Shown here one piece after another: positions 1 to 7,171 of a stretch of DNA of 20,322 bases. The stretch comes from Pseudomonadota bacterium. GTDB taxonomy: Bacteria; Pseudomonadota; Gammaproteobacteria; Burkholderiales; Thiobacillaceae. Made by a program: the position numbers and the translations under genes. The stretch covers positions 1 to 20,322 of the forward strand of contig JAJZRT010000012.1 in assembly GCA_021802595.1 (NCBI GenBank). The letters run 5' to 3'. The notes beneath the pieces were generated by a model that worked only from the letters and a program-made list of their open reading frames with translations, did not search any database and was not told the DNA's origin. Each line of letters begins with the position of its first letter. The first letter of the stretch is position 1.

Positions 1-1
1 C

Positions 2-130
2 AACGCACTGAAGTACAACATCATTCCGCGCTACCGGGCGACGGTGCAGCACATCCGCGCCGCGCTGGAGGAGGACGAGCGCAACACCCTGTTCCAGATC
101 AAGGTGCTGCGCGCGCGGCAAGTGGACTGA
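2..130 (+). CDS. C-terminal fragment of an unidentified protein
   Basis: An open frame enters from the left edge and ends at TGA 128-130, giving 42 residues. They are charged and helical-looking (for example RAALEEDERN and FQIKVLRARQVD at the end). I do not recognise the family and the start lies outside the window. It is followed after about 50 bases by the small protein at 185-418 on the same strand, so the two could be co-transcribed. However, a TATAAA-like box at 149-154 could also give the second gene its own promoter. Confidence 0.6.
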   Translation, partial: NALKYNIIPRYRATVQHIRAALEEDERNTLFQIKVLRARQVD

Positions 131-184
131 CGGCTGTCCAGAAAAGGCTATAAAGACAGTCGAACCTCATTGAAGGAGATCATG

Positions 185-418
185 ATGAGCGCAAGCCTGA
201 ACGAAGTGGTTCTGCACATCGATGAAACCCTGGACGATGCCGCATTGGCCCGGATTGAAGAGGGGATCCGCAAGGACAACGGCGTGGTTTCGGTGGGGCA
301 CAACCCGCAAAAATCCCACATGATCATGGTGGTCTACGATTCAGAAGTGACCCATGCCGCCACCTTGCTCCACAGCTTCGAGGAGCGGGGTCTGCATGCA
401 CAGGTCGTCGGCTTGTGA
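185..418 (+). CDS. small heavy-metal-associated (HMA)-like domain protein without CXXC
   Basis: This is a 77-residue protein with the size and alternating strand/helix pattern of a ferredoxin-like HMA domain: VVLHIDETL, then a helix, then GVVSVGHNP, HMIMVVYD, a second helix and the ending ERGLHAQVVGL. It has no cysteine, so the usual CXXC metal site is absent and metal binding cannot be assumed. The Shine-Dalgarno AAGGAG at 173-178 is 6 bases from the ATG at 185. The ATG at 182 is only 3 bases away and is less likely. The gene converges on the Rieske gene with only 8 bases between the two stops. A degraded relative lies at 10386-10517. Function is unknown. Confidence 0.75.
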   Translation: MSASLNEVVLHIDETLDDAALARIEEGIRKDNGVVSVGHNPQKSHMIMVVYDSEVTHAATLLHSFEERGLHAQVVGL

Positions 419-426
419 CGGTCAGA

Positions 427-747
427 TCAATCCCAGCGGTCATCACGCACCTCCACCCAGCCCTCTGCCACCCGGACCGGAAAGGTGGCAATTGCGGTGT
501 AGGCGGGCGGGGCTGTCACCGCGCCGTTGCGCAAGTTGAAGCGGGCGCCATGGCGCGGGCAGACAATCTCTTCACCCCGGATTTCGCCACTGGCCAACTC
601 GCCACCGTCATGGGTGCAGGTGTCCTCGATCGCGCAATAGTCCCCGTCTAGATTGAAGACCGCCACGGCCACACCGTCGACATCCACCACACGACGGCTG
701 CCTGGCGGCAGGGCTTCGACGGTCGCGACCCGTGTCCAATCGGGCAT
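427..747 (-). CDS. Rieske [2Fe-2S] ferredoxin, last gene of the suf operon
   Basis: This 106-residue protein carries the Rieske ligand pattern C44-x-H46 (CTHDGG) and C63-x2-H66 (CPRHGARF). These bind a [2Fe-2S] cluster through two Cys and two His. It is small, soluble and has no signal peptide or membrane anchor, so it resembles the ferredoxin-type (NirD/BphF-like) Rieske proteins rather than the bc1 subunit. Its ATG (747-745) shares one base with the sufT stop (TGATG), so translation is probably coupled. Its place at the end of the suf operon suggests an electron-transfer role in, or a client relation to, Fe-S assembly. That role is inference. Confidence 0.9.
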   Translation of the reverse strand: MPDWTRVATVEALPPGSRRVVDVDGVAVAVFNLDGDYCAIEDTCTHDGGELASGEIRGEEIVCPRHGARFNLRNGAVTAPPAYTAIATFPVRVAEGWVEVRDDRWD

Positions 748-1091
748 CAAACCAGCCCCAGTTGCAACCGCGCTGCCTCCGTCATGCGTCTGGGATCCCA
801 GGGCGGATCCCAGACGATCTCGACGTGGGCGCTGGTCACGCCATCAACTTCCGCAACGGTCTGCTCGACCTGTGCGGGGAAGGTCTGCGCCACCGGGCAG
901 CCGGGTGCGGTGAGGGTCATGCGGAGTTCGACGCGGCCGGCCGCATCGATGTCGAGCGCGTAGATCAACCCCAGGTCGTAGATATTGACCGGCAATTCCG
1001 GGTCATGGATTGTGCGCAGGGCGGCAATGACCTGACGTTTCAGACCTTGTTCGGCGCGTTTCCCGGTGGCCAGGCGGACGAGGTCGATCAT
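747..1091 (-). CDS. sufT: SufT, MIP18/DUF59-family Fe-S assembly factor
   Basis: The 114 residues hold the hallmark motifs of SufT: DPELPVNIYDLGLIY at 30-44, TLTAPGCP with Cys65, and the C-terminal VWDPPWDPRRMTEAAR. SufT is a maturation factor that helps deliver Fe-S clusters to client proteins in the cytoplasm, mainly under high demand. The ATG at 1091-1089 overlaps the sufU stop as ATGA. A longer in-frame extension upstream would run through sufU and lacks family similarity, so this start was chosen. The gene sits between sufU and the Rieske gene. Confidence 0.93.
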   Translation of the reverse strand: MIDLVRLATGKRAEQGLKRQVIAALRTIHDPELPVNIYDLGLIYALDIDAAGRVELRMTLTAPGCPVAQTFPAQVEQTVAEVDGVTSAHVEIVWDPPWDPRRMTEAARLQLGLV

Positions 1092-1582
1092 GGCGACGGG
1101 GAGGGCTGCGAAGGCTGCGGGCAGAACGGCGAGGGGCCTTCGGTACACACCGTTCCGGTTTGCTGCTCGAGCGCGGCCTGCAGGGTATGCCAGGGCAGTG
1201 TTGCGCATTTCACCCGCATCGGGAACTCGTGCACGCCCTGCAGGACACGTAGTTTCCCCACGTCTTCCGCCGGGCCGTTTTCAGCCAGCATGTGGTGCAC
1301 CCGGTGGAACAGGGCGACGACTTCACCCACCGGCCTGCCCACTACCGCCTCAGTCATCATCGACGCGGAGGCCATGCAGATGGCGCAGCCGGCGCCCTCG
1401 AATCCGATGTCCTGAACCACGTCGCCCGTCACTTTCAGGTGTACCTCGACCTCGTCATTACACAAAGGATTGAATCCGCGTGCATGATGCGTGCTGCCGC
1501 GCGGATTCTTCGGATAGTGCCGCGGATGGCGGTTGTGCTCCAGAATCACCTCTTCGTAGAGGGCGCGCTGATCGGCGTTCAT
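1088..1582 (-). CDS. sufU: SufU, Fe-S assembly scaffold/sulfur-transfer protein
   Basis: This 164-residue protein has the SufU/IscU ligands: C41 with D43 (LCNDEV), C66 (GAGCAICMASASMM) and C126 (RVKCATLPWHTL). The stretch between C66 and C126 is longer than in IscU, which is the SufU-type insertion. SufU is a zinc-containing sulfur acceptor that normally takes persulfide from the cysteine desulfurase SufS and passes it to SufBCD. Unusually, sufS is not next to it: its ATG overlaps the sufD stop directly (ATGA at 1582-1579). The C-terminus carries an extra Cys- and Pro-rich tail (C146, C154, then PQPSQPSPSP) that may be dispensable. Confidence 0.92.
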   Translation of the reverse strand: MNADQRALYEEVILEHNRHPRHYPKNPRGSTHHARGFNPLCNDEVEVHLKVTGDVVQDIGFEGAGCAICMASASMMTEAVVGRPVGEVVALFHRVHHMLAENGPAEDVGKLRVLQGVHEFPMRVKCATLPWHTLQAALEQQTGTVCTEGPSPFCPQPSQPSPSP

Positions 1583-2835
1583 GCCGTGTGCTCCTTCCTC
1601 ACGACCGGCAACGCGGCAAGCAGATGCGGCTCCAGCCAGGCGGTGAGTCCGCTGCGCTCCAGCAGCTCCAGCGCCGCTTCGGCAAACCCGCGCAACAGCA
1701 GGGCATGCGCGGCATCGGCGTCGATGCCGCGGCTCCGCAGATAAAACACCTGCGCCTCGTCGAGTTGGCCCACTGTCGCGCCGTGGCCGCATTTGACGTC
1801 GTCGGTATAAATCTCCAGTTGCGGCTTGACGTCGATTTCGGCGTAAGGCGACAGCAGCAGATTGCGGCTGGATTGCTGCGCATCAGCTTTTTGCGCGCCC
1901 GCCTGTACCACCACGCGGGCATCGAAGATGCCGCGTCCACGCCCGGCAGCGACCCCGCGCCAGGTCTGGCGGCTTGTCGTATGCGACGCGGCGTGTTCGA
2001 TATGCAGATGCTGGTCGATGTGACGCCGTGCATCGGCGATGAAGAGGCCGTCGAGCCGGCACTCGGCGCCGTTCCCGGCCAGATTCACCCAGGTGTCGTG
2101 GCGTGCCACACGCCCGCCGACATTGATCGACAAGGCCTGGTAGCGGCTGTCGCGCGACTGTTCCACCAGGGTCAGACTGGTATGGGTGGCAGCCGCACTG
2201 TCTTCGTCGAGCTTGATGTGCGTCAGTCTCGCACCTTCGCCCAACAGGATCTCGGTCACCGTGTTATGCCAGTATGGGAGCTCGGGGGTGCCCTGGTCAT
2301 GCTCCACCAACACGGCTTCGGTGCCGGCCTCCAGCACGACGAGGTGGCGCAGGTGCAGCATGGCGTCGGCCTCGCTGGCCATGTGTGCCACGAACAGCGG
2401 CGATGCTTTCCAGCCAACGGGAACGTGTAGCAGCAGACCGTCCTTCCACAGCGCGCTGTTGATGTCAGCCAGCGCTGCGCCACCCGGGAAGGTGTCCGCC
2501 AGCTGGCCGAGATGGCGGACCACCAGGGATGTGTCGGCACGCTCAGACAGGCTATGCGCGTGGACCGATTTGGAATGAAGATCCGTCAGGCGGCCATTGC
2601 CGAACTTCAATACGACGCCCGGGTAGTCTTCGCTTGCCCAGTCTTCCGCTGCGTGTTGCGGGGCGTGGAGTTCAGCGCGCTCCAGGAAATCGAGCGCGGT
2701 GTATTTCCAGTCTTCGTCGCGTGGAGTCGGCAGTCCGCGTGCGAAGAAACGCTCCAGCGCGATTTTGCGTGACGCCATCTGGTGTGGCGAACCGATGCCA
2801 TGTTCGAGCGCCTGCCGGTAGAGGGTGGGCGTCAT
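1579..2835 (-). CDS. sufD: SufD, subunit of the SufBCD scaffold
   Basis: The 418 residues, close to the usual length, contain the SufD C-terminal signature: a beta-helix core, then VKCGHGATVGQLDEAQVFYL and the RSRGID segment. SufD pairs with SufB and, with the SufC ATPase, forms the cytoplasmic SufBC2D complex on which clusters are built. The ATG at 2835-2833 overlaps the sufC stop as ATGA. The stop overlaps the sufU start in the same way. No frameshift or truncation is seen, so the absence of sufS downstream is not explained by damage at this end. Confidence 0.94.
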   Translation of the reverse strand: MTPTLYRQALEHGIGSPHQMASRKIALERFFARGLPTPRDEDWKYTALDFLERAELHAPQHAAEDWASEDYPGVVLKFGNGRLTDLHSKSVHAHSLSERADTSLVVRHLGQLADTFPGGAALADINSALWKDGLLLHVPVGWKASPLFVAHMASEADAMLHLRHLVVLEAGTEAVLVEHDQGTPELPYWHNTVTEILLGEGARLTHIKLDEDSAAATHTSLTLVEQSRDSRYQALSINVGGRVARHDTWVNLAGNGAECRLDGLFIADARRHIDQHLHIEHAASHTTSRQTWRGVAAGRGRGIFDARVVVQAGAQKADAQQSSRNLLLSPYAEIDVKPQLEIYTDDVKCGHGATVGQLDEAQVFYLRSRGIDADAAHALLLRGFAEAALELLERSGLTAWLEPHLLAALPVVRKEHTA

Positions 2836-3599
2836 GTCCGCTGCTCCTGCGATCCGGATTCGGGAATCAGCCAGCCGTAACCCTTGTCTTCCAGTTCCAG
2901 CGCCAGTCCGGCATCACCCGAACGCACGATGCGTCCACCCGCCAGCACGTGTACCCGGTCGGGGACGATGTAGTTCAGCAGACGCTGGTAGTGGGTGACC
3001 AGGATGATCGCGCGCTGCGGGTGCTTCAGCGCATTCACCCCGTTTGCCACGGTCTTCAGGGCGTCGATGTCCAGGCCGGAGTCGGTTTCGTCGAGGATGG
3101 CGAGGCGCGGTTCGAGCACCGCCATCTGCAGGATTTCGTTGCGCTTCTTCTCGCCCCCGGAAAACCCTTCGTTGACCGCACGGTAGAGGAAGCTTTCGTC
3201 CATGCCGAGCAGGGCCAGCTTGCCTTTCACCGTGTCAAGAAAATCCATCGCGTCGAGTTCGGCTTCGCCGCGCTGCAGCCGCACGCTGTTGAGCGCGGTG
3301 CGCAGCAACTGCACATTGGCCACGCCGGGGATCTCCATCGGGTACTGGAAGGCGAGGAACACCCCGGCGCGGGCACGCTGTTCCGGTTCCAGCGCCAGCA
3401 GATCGTGCTGCAGGTAAGTTACGCTGCCCGTAGTCACCGTATAGCCCTCGCGCCCGGCCAGTACCTGGGCAAGGGTGCTCTTGCCGGAGCCGTTGGGGCC
3501 CATGATGGCGTGCACCTCGCCGGCCTTTACGCTCAAATCGATGCCGGCGAGGATGGGCTTGTCGCCGATGGACACGTGCAGATTGCGGATTTCCAGCAT
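2832..3599 (-). CDS. sufC: SufC, ABC-type ATPase of Fe-S assembly
   Basis: This is a 255-residue soluble ABC ATPase. It has a Walker A motif GPNGSGKST at 34-42, a Q-loop near 85 (AFQYP), the SufC-specific signature FSGGEKKR at 146-153, Walker B LAILDETDSGLD at 167-178 and the switch histidine at 203 (THYQRLL). In this family the Glu of DETDSG is the catalytic base. SufC drives conformational change in SufB-SufD. It is separated from sufB by 14 bases and has its own Shine-Dalgarno sequence (AAGGAGAACGTC before the ATG). It overlaps sufD by ATGA. Confidence 0.96.
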   Translation of the reverse strand: MLEIRNLHVSIGDKPILAGIDLSVKAGEVHAIMGPNGSGKSTLAQVLAGREGYTVTTGSVTYLQHDLLALEPEQRARAGVFLAFQYPMEIPGVANVQLLRTALNSVRLQRGEAELDAMDFLDTVKGKLALLGMDESFLYRAVNEGFSGGEKKRNEILQMAVLEPRLAILDETDSGLDIDALKTVANGVNALKHPQRAIILVTHYQRLLNYIVPDRVHVLAGGRIVRSGDAGLALELEDKGYGWLIPESGSQEQRT

Positions 3600-3613
3600 G
3601 ACGTTCTCCTTGC

Positions 3614-5119
3614 CTAGGCCACCGCGCCTTCCAGGTTCACCGCGAGCAGCTTCTGCGCTTCCACTGCGAATTCCATCGGCAGTTCCTTGAACACTTCCTT
3701 GCAGAAACCGTTGACGATCAGGTTCACCGCGTCTTCCTCGCTCAACCCGCGGCTGCGCAGGTAGAACAGCTGGTCGTCGCCGATCCTGCTGGTGGTGGCT
3801 TCGTGTTCCACCGTGGCGCTGGGGTTCTTCACCTCGACATACGGGAAGGTATGGGCGGCGCAGTGGTCGCTCATCAGCAGCGAGTCACACTGGGTATGAT
3901 TGCGCGCGTTGGCGGCGGACGGCAGCACTTTCACCAGGCCGCGGTAGGCGTTGCTGCCGAATCCGGCAGAAATGCCCTTTGATACGATGGTGCTGTGGGT
4001 GTTGCGGCCGATATGGATCATCTTGGTGCCGGTGTCAGCCTGCTGATGATGGTTGGTCAGGGCGACCGAGTAGAACTCCCCGATGCTGTCGTCGCCACGC
4101 AGGATGCAGCTCGGATATTTCCAGGTGATGGCCGAGCCGGTCTCGACCTGGGTCCAGGAAATGTGCGCGCGGTCGCCGCGGCAGTCGCCGCGCTTGGTGA
4201 CGAAGTTGTAGATTCCGCCGTGCCCTTCGCGGTCGCCGGGATACCAGTTCTGCACCGTCGAATACTTGATGCGGGCGTCCTTGAGCGCCACCAGTTCCAC
4301 CACCGCCGCATGCAACTGGTTCTCGTCGCGCATCGGCGCGGTGCAGCCCTCCAGATAGCTCACGGCCGCGCCCTCGTCGGCGATGATGAGGGTGCGCTCG
4401 AACTGGCCGCTGTTCCGCGCGTTGATGCGGAAATAGGTCGACAGTTCCATCGGGCAGCGCACGCCTTTCGGCACGTAGACGAAGGAGCCGTCGGTGAACA
4501 CCGCCGAGTTGAGCGCGGCGAAATAGTTGTCGGTGGTGGGCACGACCGAGCCGAGGTATTGCCGCACCAGCCCGGGATGCTTCAGCACCGCCTCGGAGAA
4601 GGAGCAGAAGATGATGCCCAGGCTTTCCAGCTTGTCCTTGAAGGTGGTGGCGACCGACACCGAATCGAACACTGCGTCCACCGCCACGCCGGCCAATGCC
4701 TCGCGTTCTTGCAGGGGAATGCCAAGCTTCTCGTAGGTGCGCAGCAGCTCCGGGTCGACTTCGGACAGGTCCTTCGGCGGCGTGCGCAACAGTGTCTTTG
4801 GCGCGGCGTAGTAGTGGATGGCCTGGTAGTCGATCGGCGGGTGGTGCACCGACGACCAGGTCGGCTCGCGCATCGTCAGCCAGTGGCGATAGGCCGTCAG
4901 GCGCCATTCCAGCATGAATCCTGGCTCGCTTTTCTTGGCCGAGATAAGCCGGATGACGTCTTCGCTGAGTCCTTGGGGCACCGTCTCCTGCTCGATGTCG
5001 GTGACGAAGCCCCAGCGGTATTCGCCGGCGACATGGCTGCGCAATTCTGGATTGCGTTCATCAGCATGGCGCAAGTCTTGGGTGCGTGTTTCCGCGCGGC
5101 GGACGTCGGCATTGCTCAT
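3614..5119 (-). CDS. sufB: SufB, scaffold subunit of SufBCD
   Basis: The 501-residue protein shows strong SufB hallmarks: the N-terminal region ending WLTMREPTW, the core [31 protein letters not shown] and the C-terminal [18 protein letters not shown]. SufB receives persulfide sulfur and assembles the nascent cluster together with SufC and SufD. The start at 5119 was chosen because GGAGAAAACACG precedes the ATG and the ATG overlaps the sufR stop as ATGA. Further upstream, the open frame simply runs antiparallel-free through sufR in a different reading frame. It is the first structural gene of the operon after the regulator. Confidence 0.96.
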   Translation of the reverse strand: MSNADVRRAETRTQDLRHADERNPELRSHVAGEYRWGFVTDIEQETVPQGLSEDVIRLISAKKSEPGFMLEWRLTAYRHWLTMREPTWSSVHHPPIDYQAIHYYAAPKTLLRTPPKDLSEVDPELLRTYEKLGIPLQEREALAGVAVDAVFDSVSVATTFKDKLESLGIIFCSFSEAVLKHPGLVRQYLGSVVPTTDNYFAALNSAVFTDGSFVYVPKGVRCPMELSTYFRINARNSGQFERTLIIADEGAAVSYLEGCTAPMRDENQLHAAVVELVALKDARIKYSTVQNWYPGDREGHGGIYNFVTKRGDCRGDRAHISWTQVETGSAITWKYPSCILRGDDSIGEFYSVALTNHHQQADTGTKMIHIGRNTHSTIVSKGISAGFGSNAYRGLVKVLPSAANARNHTQCDSLLMSDHCAAHTFPYVEVKNPSATVEHEATTSRIGDDQLFYLRSRGLSEEDAVNLIVNGFCKEVFKELPMEFAVEAQKLLAVNLEGAVA

Positions 5120-5562
5120 CGTGTTTTCTCCTTCAGGCCCGGCATCCGGATCGTCTGCATCCGGGGCAGCGCCATATCGGCCAGACTGACTGCTTCCAGC
5201 GCCACCCGCACCGCACGGCTGATGACCTGCCAGTTGGCGCGTGTCGCGCAATCCTGCTCCAGCGTACAGTTGCCCTGGCCGCGCGCGCATTCCGTCAGCG
5301 CCACCGGGCCTTCGATCGCCTGCACCACGTCGGCCACCGAAATCCCATGCGGTGCATGGGCAAGTGTGTAGCCGCCCGCCGCACCCCGCTCACTGGTCAG
5401 CAGTTGTGCCTGCAGCAGGCGTTTCAGCAGCTTGGCTACCGTTGGCAGTGGCAGCCCCAACTCGTCGGCCAGTTGAGCCGCACTGAAACAACGCACCGGC
5501 TCGTGTGCCAGTCGCACCATCAATACAGTGGCGTAATCGGTGAGTTTGGCGATGCGCAACAT
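5116..5562 (-). CDS. sufR: Rrf2-family Fe-S regulator of the suf operon
   Basis: This 148-residue protein has an N-terminal winged helix-turn-helix ([13 protein letters not shown], then [19 protein letters not shown]) followed by three cysteines, C92, C99 and C105. That is the IscR-like spacing used to hold a [2Fe-2S] cluster. It belongs to the SUF-associated branch of the Rrf2 family, which is unrelated to cyanobacterial SufR. It probably senses Fe-S status and represses its own operon, since it is the first gene and overlaps sufB by ATGA. The Shine-Dalgarno GGGAG lies just before the ATG. It is divergent from the persulfide dioxygenase gene, so it could also influence that promoter. Confidence 0.92.
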   Translation of the reverse strand: MLRIAKLTDYATVLMVRLAHEPVRCFSAAQLADELGLPLPTVAKLLKRLLQAQLLTSERGAAGGYTLAHAPHGISVADVVQAIEGPVALTECARGQGNCTLEQDCATRANWQVISRAVRVALEAVSLADMALPRMQTIRMPGLKEKTR

Positions 5563-5588
5563 GAACGCTCCCGAAATTCAAAAATAGG

Positions 5589-5608
5589 ACTATATAGGTA
5601 CTGTTTAG
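5589..5608. promoter_or_regulatory. candidate sufR promoter/Rrf2 operator
   Basis: About 30 bases upstream of sufR is a perfect 8-bp palindrome, CTATATAG (5590-5597), in an AT-rich patch. On the - strand it offers TATATA or TATAGT as a -10 element. No good -35 sits at the right distance, as is common for repressor- or activator-controlled promoters. The position fits an autoregulatory Rrf2 site, but the sequence does not match a full IscR consensus, so this is a weak call. Confidence 0.3.
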
Positions 5609-5611
5609 TTC

Positions 5612-5645
5612 AGATTGCGGGTGAATCAAGATTGCGAATGGATCA
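5612..5645. repeat. tandem 17-bp direct repeat between sufR and persulfide dioxygenase gene
   Basis: Two abutting 17-base units, AGATTGCGGGTGAATCA (5612-5628) and AGATTGCGAATGGATCA (5629-5645), match at 14 of 17 positions. A third unit would begin with AG but does not continue. Placement in a 140-base divergent intergenic region suggests a regulator binding array, although no known regulator consensus is recognised. Confidence 0.7.
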
Positions 5646-5657
5646 AGTCAGGTAGAT

Positions 5658-5682
5658 GAGAGTCGAATACATGGAGACTCTC
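5658..5682 (+). repeat. inverted repeat in the leader of the persulfide dioxygenase gene
   Basis: GAGAGTC (5658-5664) and GACTCTC (5676-5682) form a perfect 7-bp inverted repeat with an 11-base spacer. It ends ten bases before the Shine-Dalgarno AGGAGG (5692-5697). It could be an operator or a hairpin in the 5' leader. The flanking GTAGA and CTAC partly extend the pairing with a bulge. Confidence 0.55.
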
Positions 5683-5702
5683 TACAAGAACAGGAGGGTG
5701 AA

Positions 5703-6929
5703 ATGACTACACGCAAACAATCCGTCTGGAGCCCGGAGGAACTGCACCATCATCTGGATCAGGGCAGCCGGTTCGCCATCCTCGACGTACGCAACCGGGA
5801 TGAATTCGATGCATGGAAAATCGAGGGCAGGGTGCCGATCCAGACCCTAAACATGCCCTATTTCGACCTGCTGGACCTGGACGAAGCGGACGAGGACATT
5901 GCCGCAGCGGTTGCCCGCGCCGTCCCGAACCGGCTGCAGGACAGCCTGCCCCGCAGCAGCCCGATCCTGGCGGTATGCGCCCGCGGCGACACCTCGACGC
6001 ACGTTGCCGAAGGCCTGCGCCGGCTCGGCTATCAGGCCGTCAATCTGCAAGGCGGAATGGCGGCCTGGGGCGACCACTACACCATGCGCGTGGTGGAAGA
6101 CAGCCCGCGGCTCAGCCTCCTGCAGATCAGCCGCCCGGCACGCGGCTGTCTCAGCTATCTGCTGGCCAGCGGCGGCGAGGCCATGGTGGTCGATGCCGCG
6201 CGCCACATCGATATCTACACCCGGATCGCCGCCGAGCGGGGCTGGGTCATCACGGACGTGTTCGACACCCATCTGCAGGCCGACCACCTCAGCGGCGGCG
6301 TGGCGCTGGCCAAGGCACTGCGCGTGGATTACCGGTTGCATCCCTACGACAGCATCCATCCCGATGACCTGCTGCCCGCGACGTTTGCCTTCCGCTATCT
6401 GGAAGACGAAACGGTTCATACCCTGGGCGAGGTGGACGTGCGCGTGCTTCATCTTCCCGGCCATACCCTCGGCATGATCAACCTGCTGGTGGACGAGCGT
6501 TATCTGCTGAGCGGCGACACGCTGTTCATCGAGTCGATCGGCCGCCCCGACCTCGGCGGCCGGGCCAGGACCTGGGTGCCCCTGCTATACCGCTCGCTGC
6601 AACGGCTGCTGGCCCTGCCCGACCCCACCGTCGTGCTCCCCGCCCACTTCAGCCACATGCACGAGGCAGACGAGCAGGGCTGCTACCGCGCCAGCCTCGG
6701 CGCACTGCGCAGCCACAACGAAGGCCTGCGCATGCACGACCGCGGACAGGCTGCGTTCAGCACCTACATCCTGGCGAGCCTGCCGGAGCATCCGCCGAGC
6801 TACGACGACATCCGGCGAGTCAACACCGGCCTGCTTCAGGTGGACGAAGCCCGTGCCAGCGAACTGGAGCTGGGGCGCAACCGTTGTGCGCTTTCGCAGC
6901 ACGAGGCGGGGCGGCGGGAGGCGGCGTAG
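5703..6929 (+). CDS. rhodanese-metallo-beta-lactamase fusion, persulfide dioxygenase (ETHE1-like)
   Basis: The 408-residue protein has two parts. Residues about 8-128 are a rhodanese domain with active-site loop CARGDTS (Cys92). Residues about 133-345 are an ETHE1-type metallo-beta-lactamase fold, followed by a tail. Persulfide dioxygenases oxidise glutathione persulfide to sulfite with one Fe(II), and the rhodanese half can trade sulfane sulfur with thiosulfate. The three expected iron ligands are present: H190 (DTHLQADH), H254 (LPGHT) and D272 (LSGDT). Q192 replaces the second His of the THxHADH motif, which is not an iron ligand in ETHE1. The start is fixed by AGGAGG at 5692-5697. Lying between suf and apr genes, it probably feeds sulfite to APS reductase. 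Confidence 0.88.
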   Translation: MTTRKQSVWSPEELHHHLDQGSRFAILDVRNRDEFDAWKIEGRVPIQTLNMPYFDLLDLDEADEDIAAAVARAVPNRLQDSLPRSSPILAVCARGDTSTHVAEGLRRLGYQAVNLQGGMAAWGDHYTMRVVEDSPRLSLLQISRPARGCLSYLLASGGEAMVVDAARHIDIYTRIAAERGWVITDVFDTHLQADHLSGGVALAKALRVDYRLHPYDSIHPDDLLPATFAFRYLEDETVHTLGEVDVRVLHLPGHTLGMINLLVDERYLLSGDTLFIESIGRPDLGGRARTWVPLLYRSLQRLLALPDPTVVLPAHFSHMHEADEQGCYRASLGALRSHNEGLRMHDRGQAAFSTYILASLPEHPPSYDDIRRVNTGLLQVDEARASELELGRNRCALSQHEAGRREAA

Positions 6930-7171
6930 GGGCGTGATGGGCGTCCAGAACAAGCGTCTCGGCCCATCGTATATGGTATGGACCGGATGGTGGACGCCTG
7001 ACGCATGTGAGGAAGCCAGGGCTTTGCTTGGACTTGGTCGCCACCGGATGGGCCGAATGCCTGTTGTCGGAGCAAATTTCAGATGACCGCTCTTGGGACT
7101 TTCGCCCGATGAACGTGGTCCATTCAGCCTTGCGGTTATTTCAGGGGCGCCGCAATCTCAGCATCGCCCGC
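6930..7171. other. non-coding gap between convergent dioxygenase and aprA genes
   Basis: These 242 bases hold no convincing gene. The short open frames here lack ribosome sites and protein-like composition. One weak inverted repeat (TTGCGG 7130-7135 with CCGCAA 7150-7155) lies downstream of the aprA stop, but it has a 14-base loop and no T-run, so a terminator cannot be claimed. Confidence 0.5.

Noticed and set aside
1579..1792. A hidden or split sufS between sufD and sufU
   Set aside because: The two genes overlap by four bases and no frame on either strand there shows cysteine-desulfurase motifs.
3995..5371. + strand open frame opposite sufB and sufR
   Set aside because: It crosses the sufR-sufB junction, and both real genes on the - strand have conserved motifs throughout.
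6820..7086. Short open frames between the dioxygenase gene and aprA
   Set aside because: They lack ribosome sites, have low-complexity Pro/Arg-rich products and overlap the end of the dioxygenase gene.
7130..7155. Inverted repeat TTGCGG/CCGCAA as aprA terminator
   Set aside because: The stem is six bases with a 14-base loop and no T-run, so it is too weak to call.
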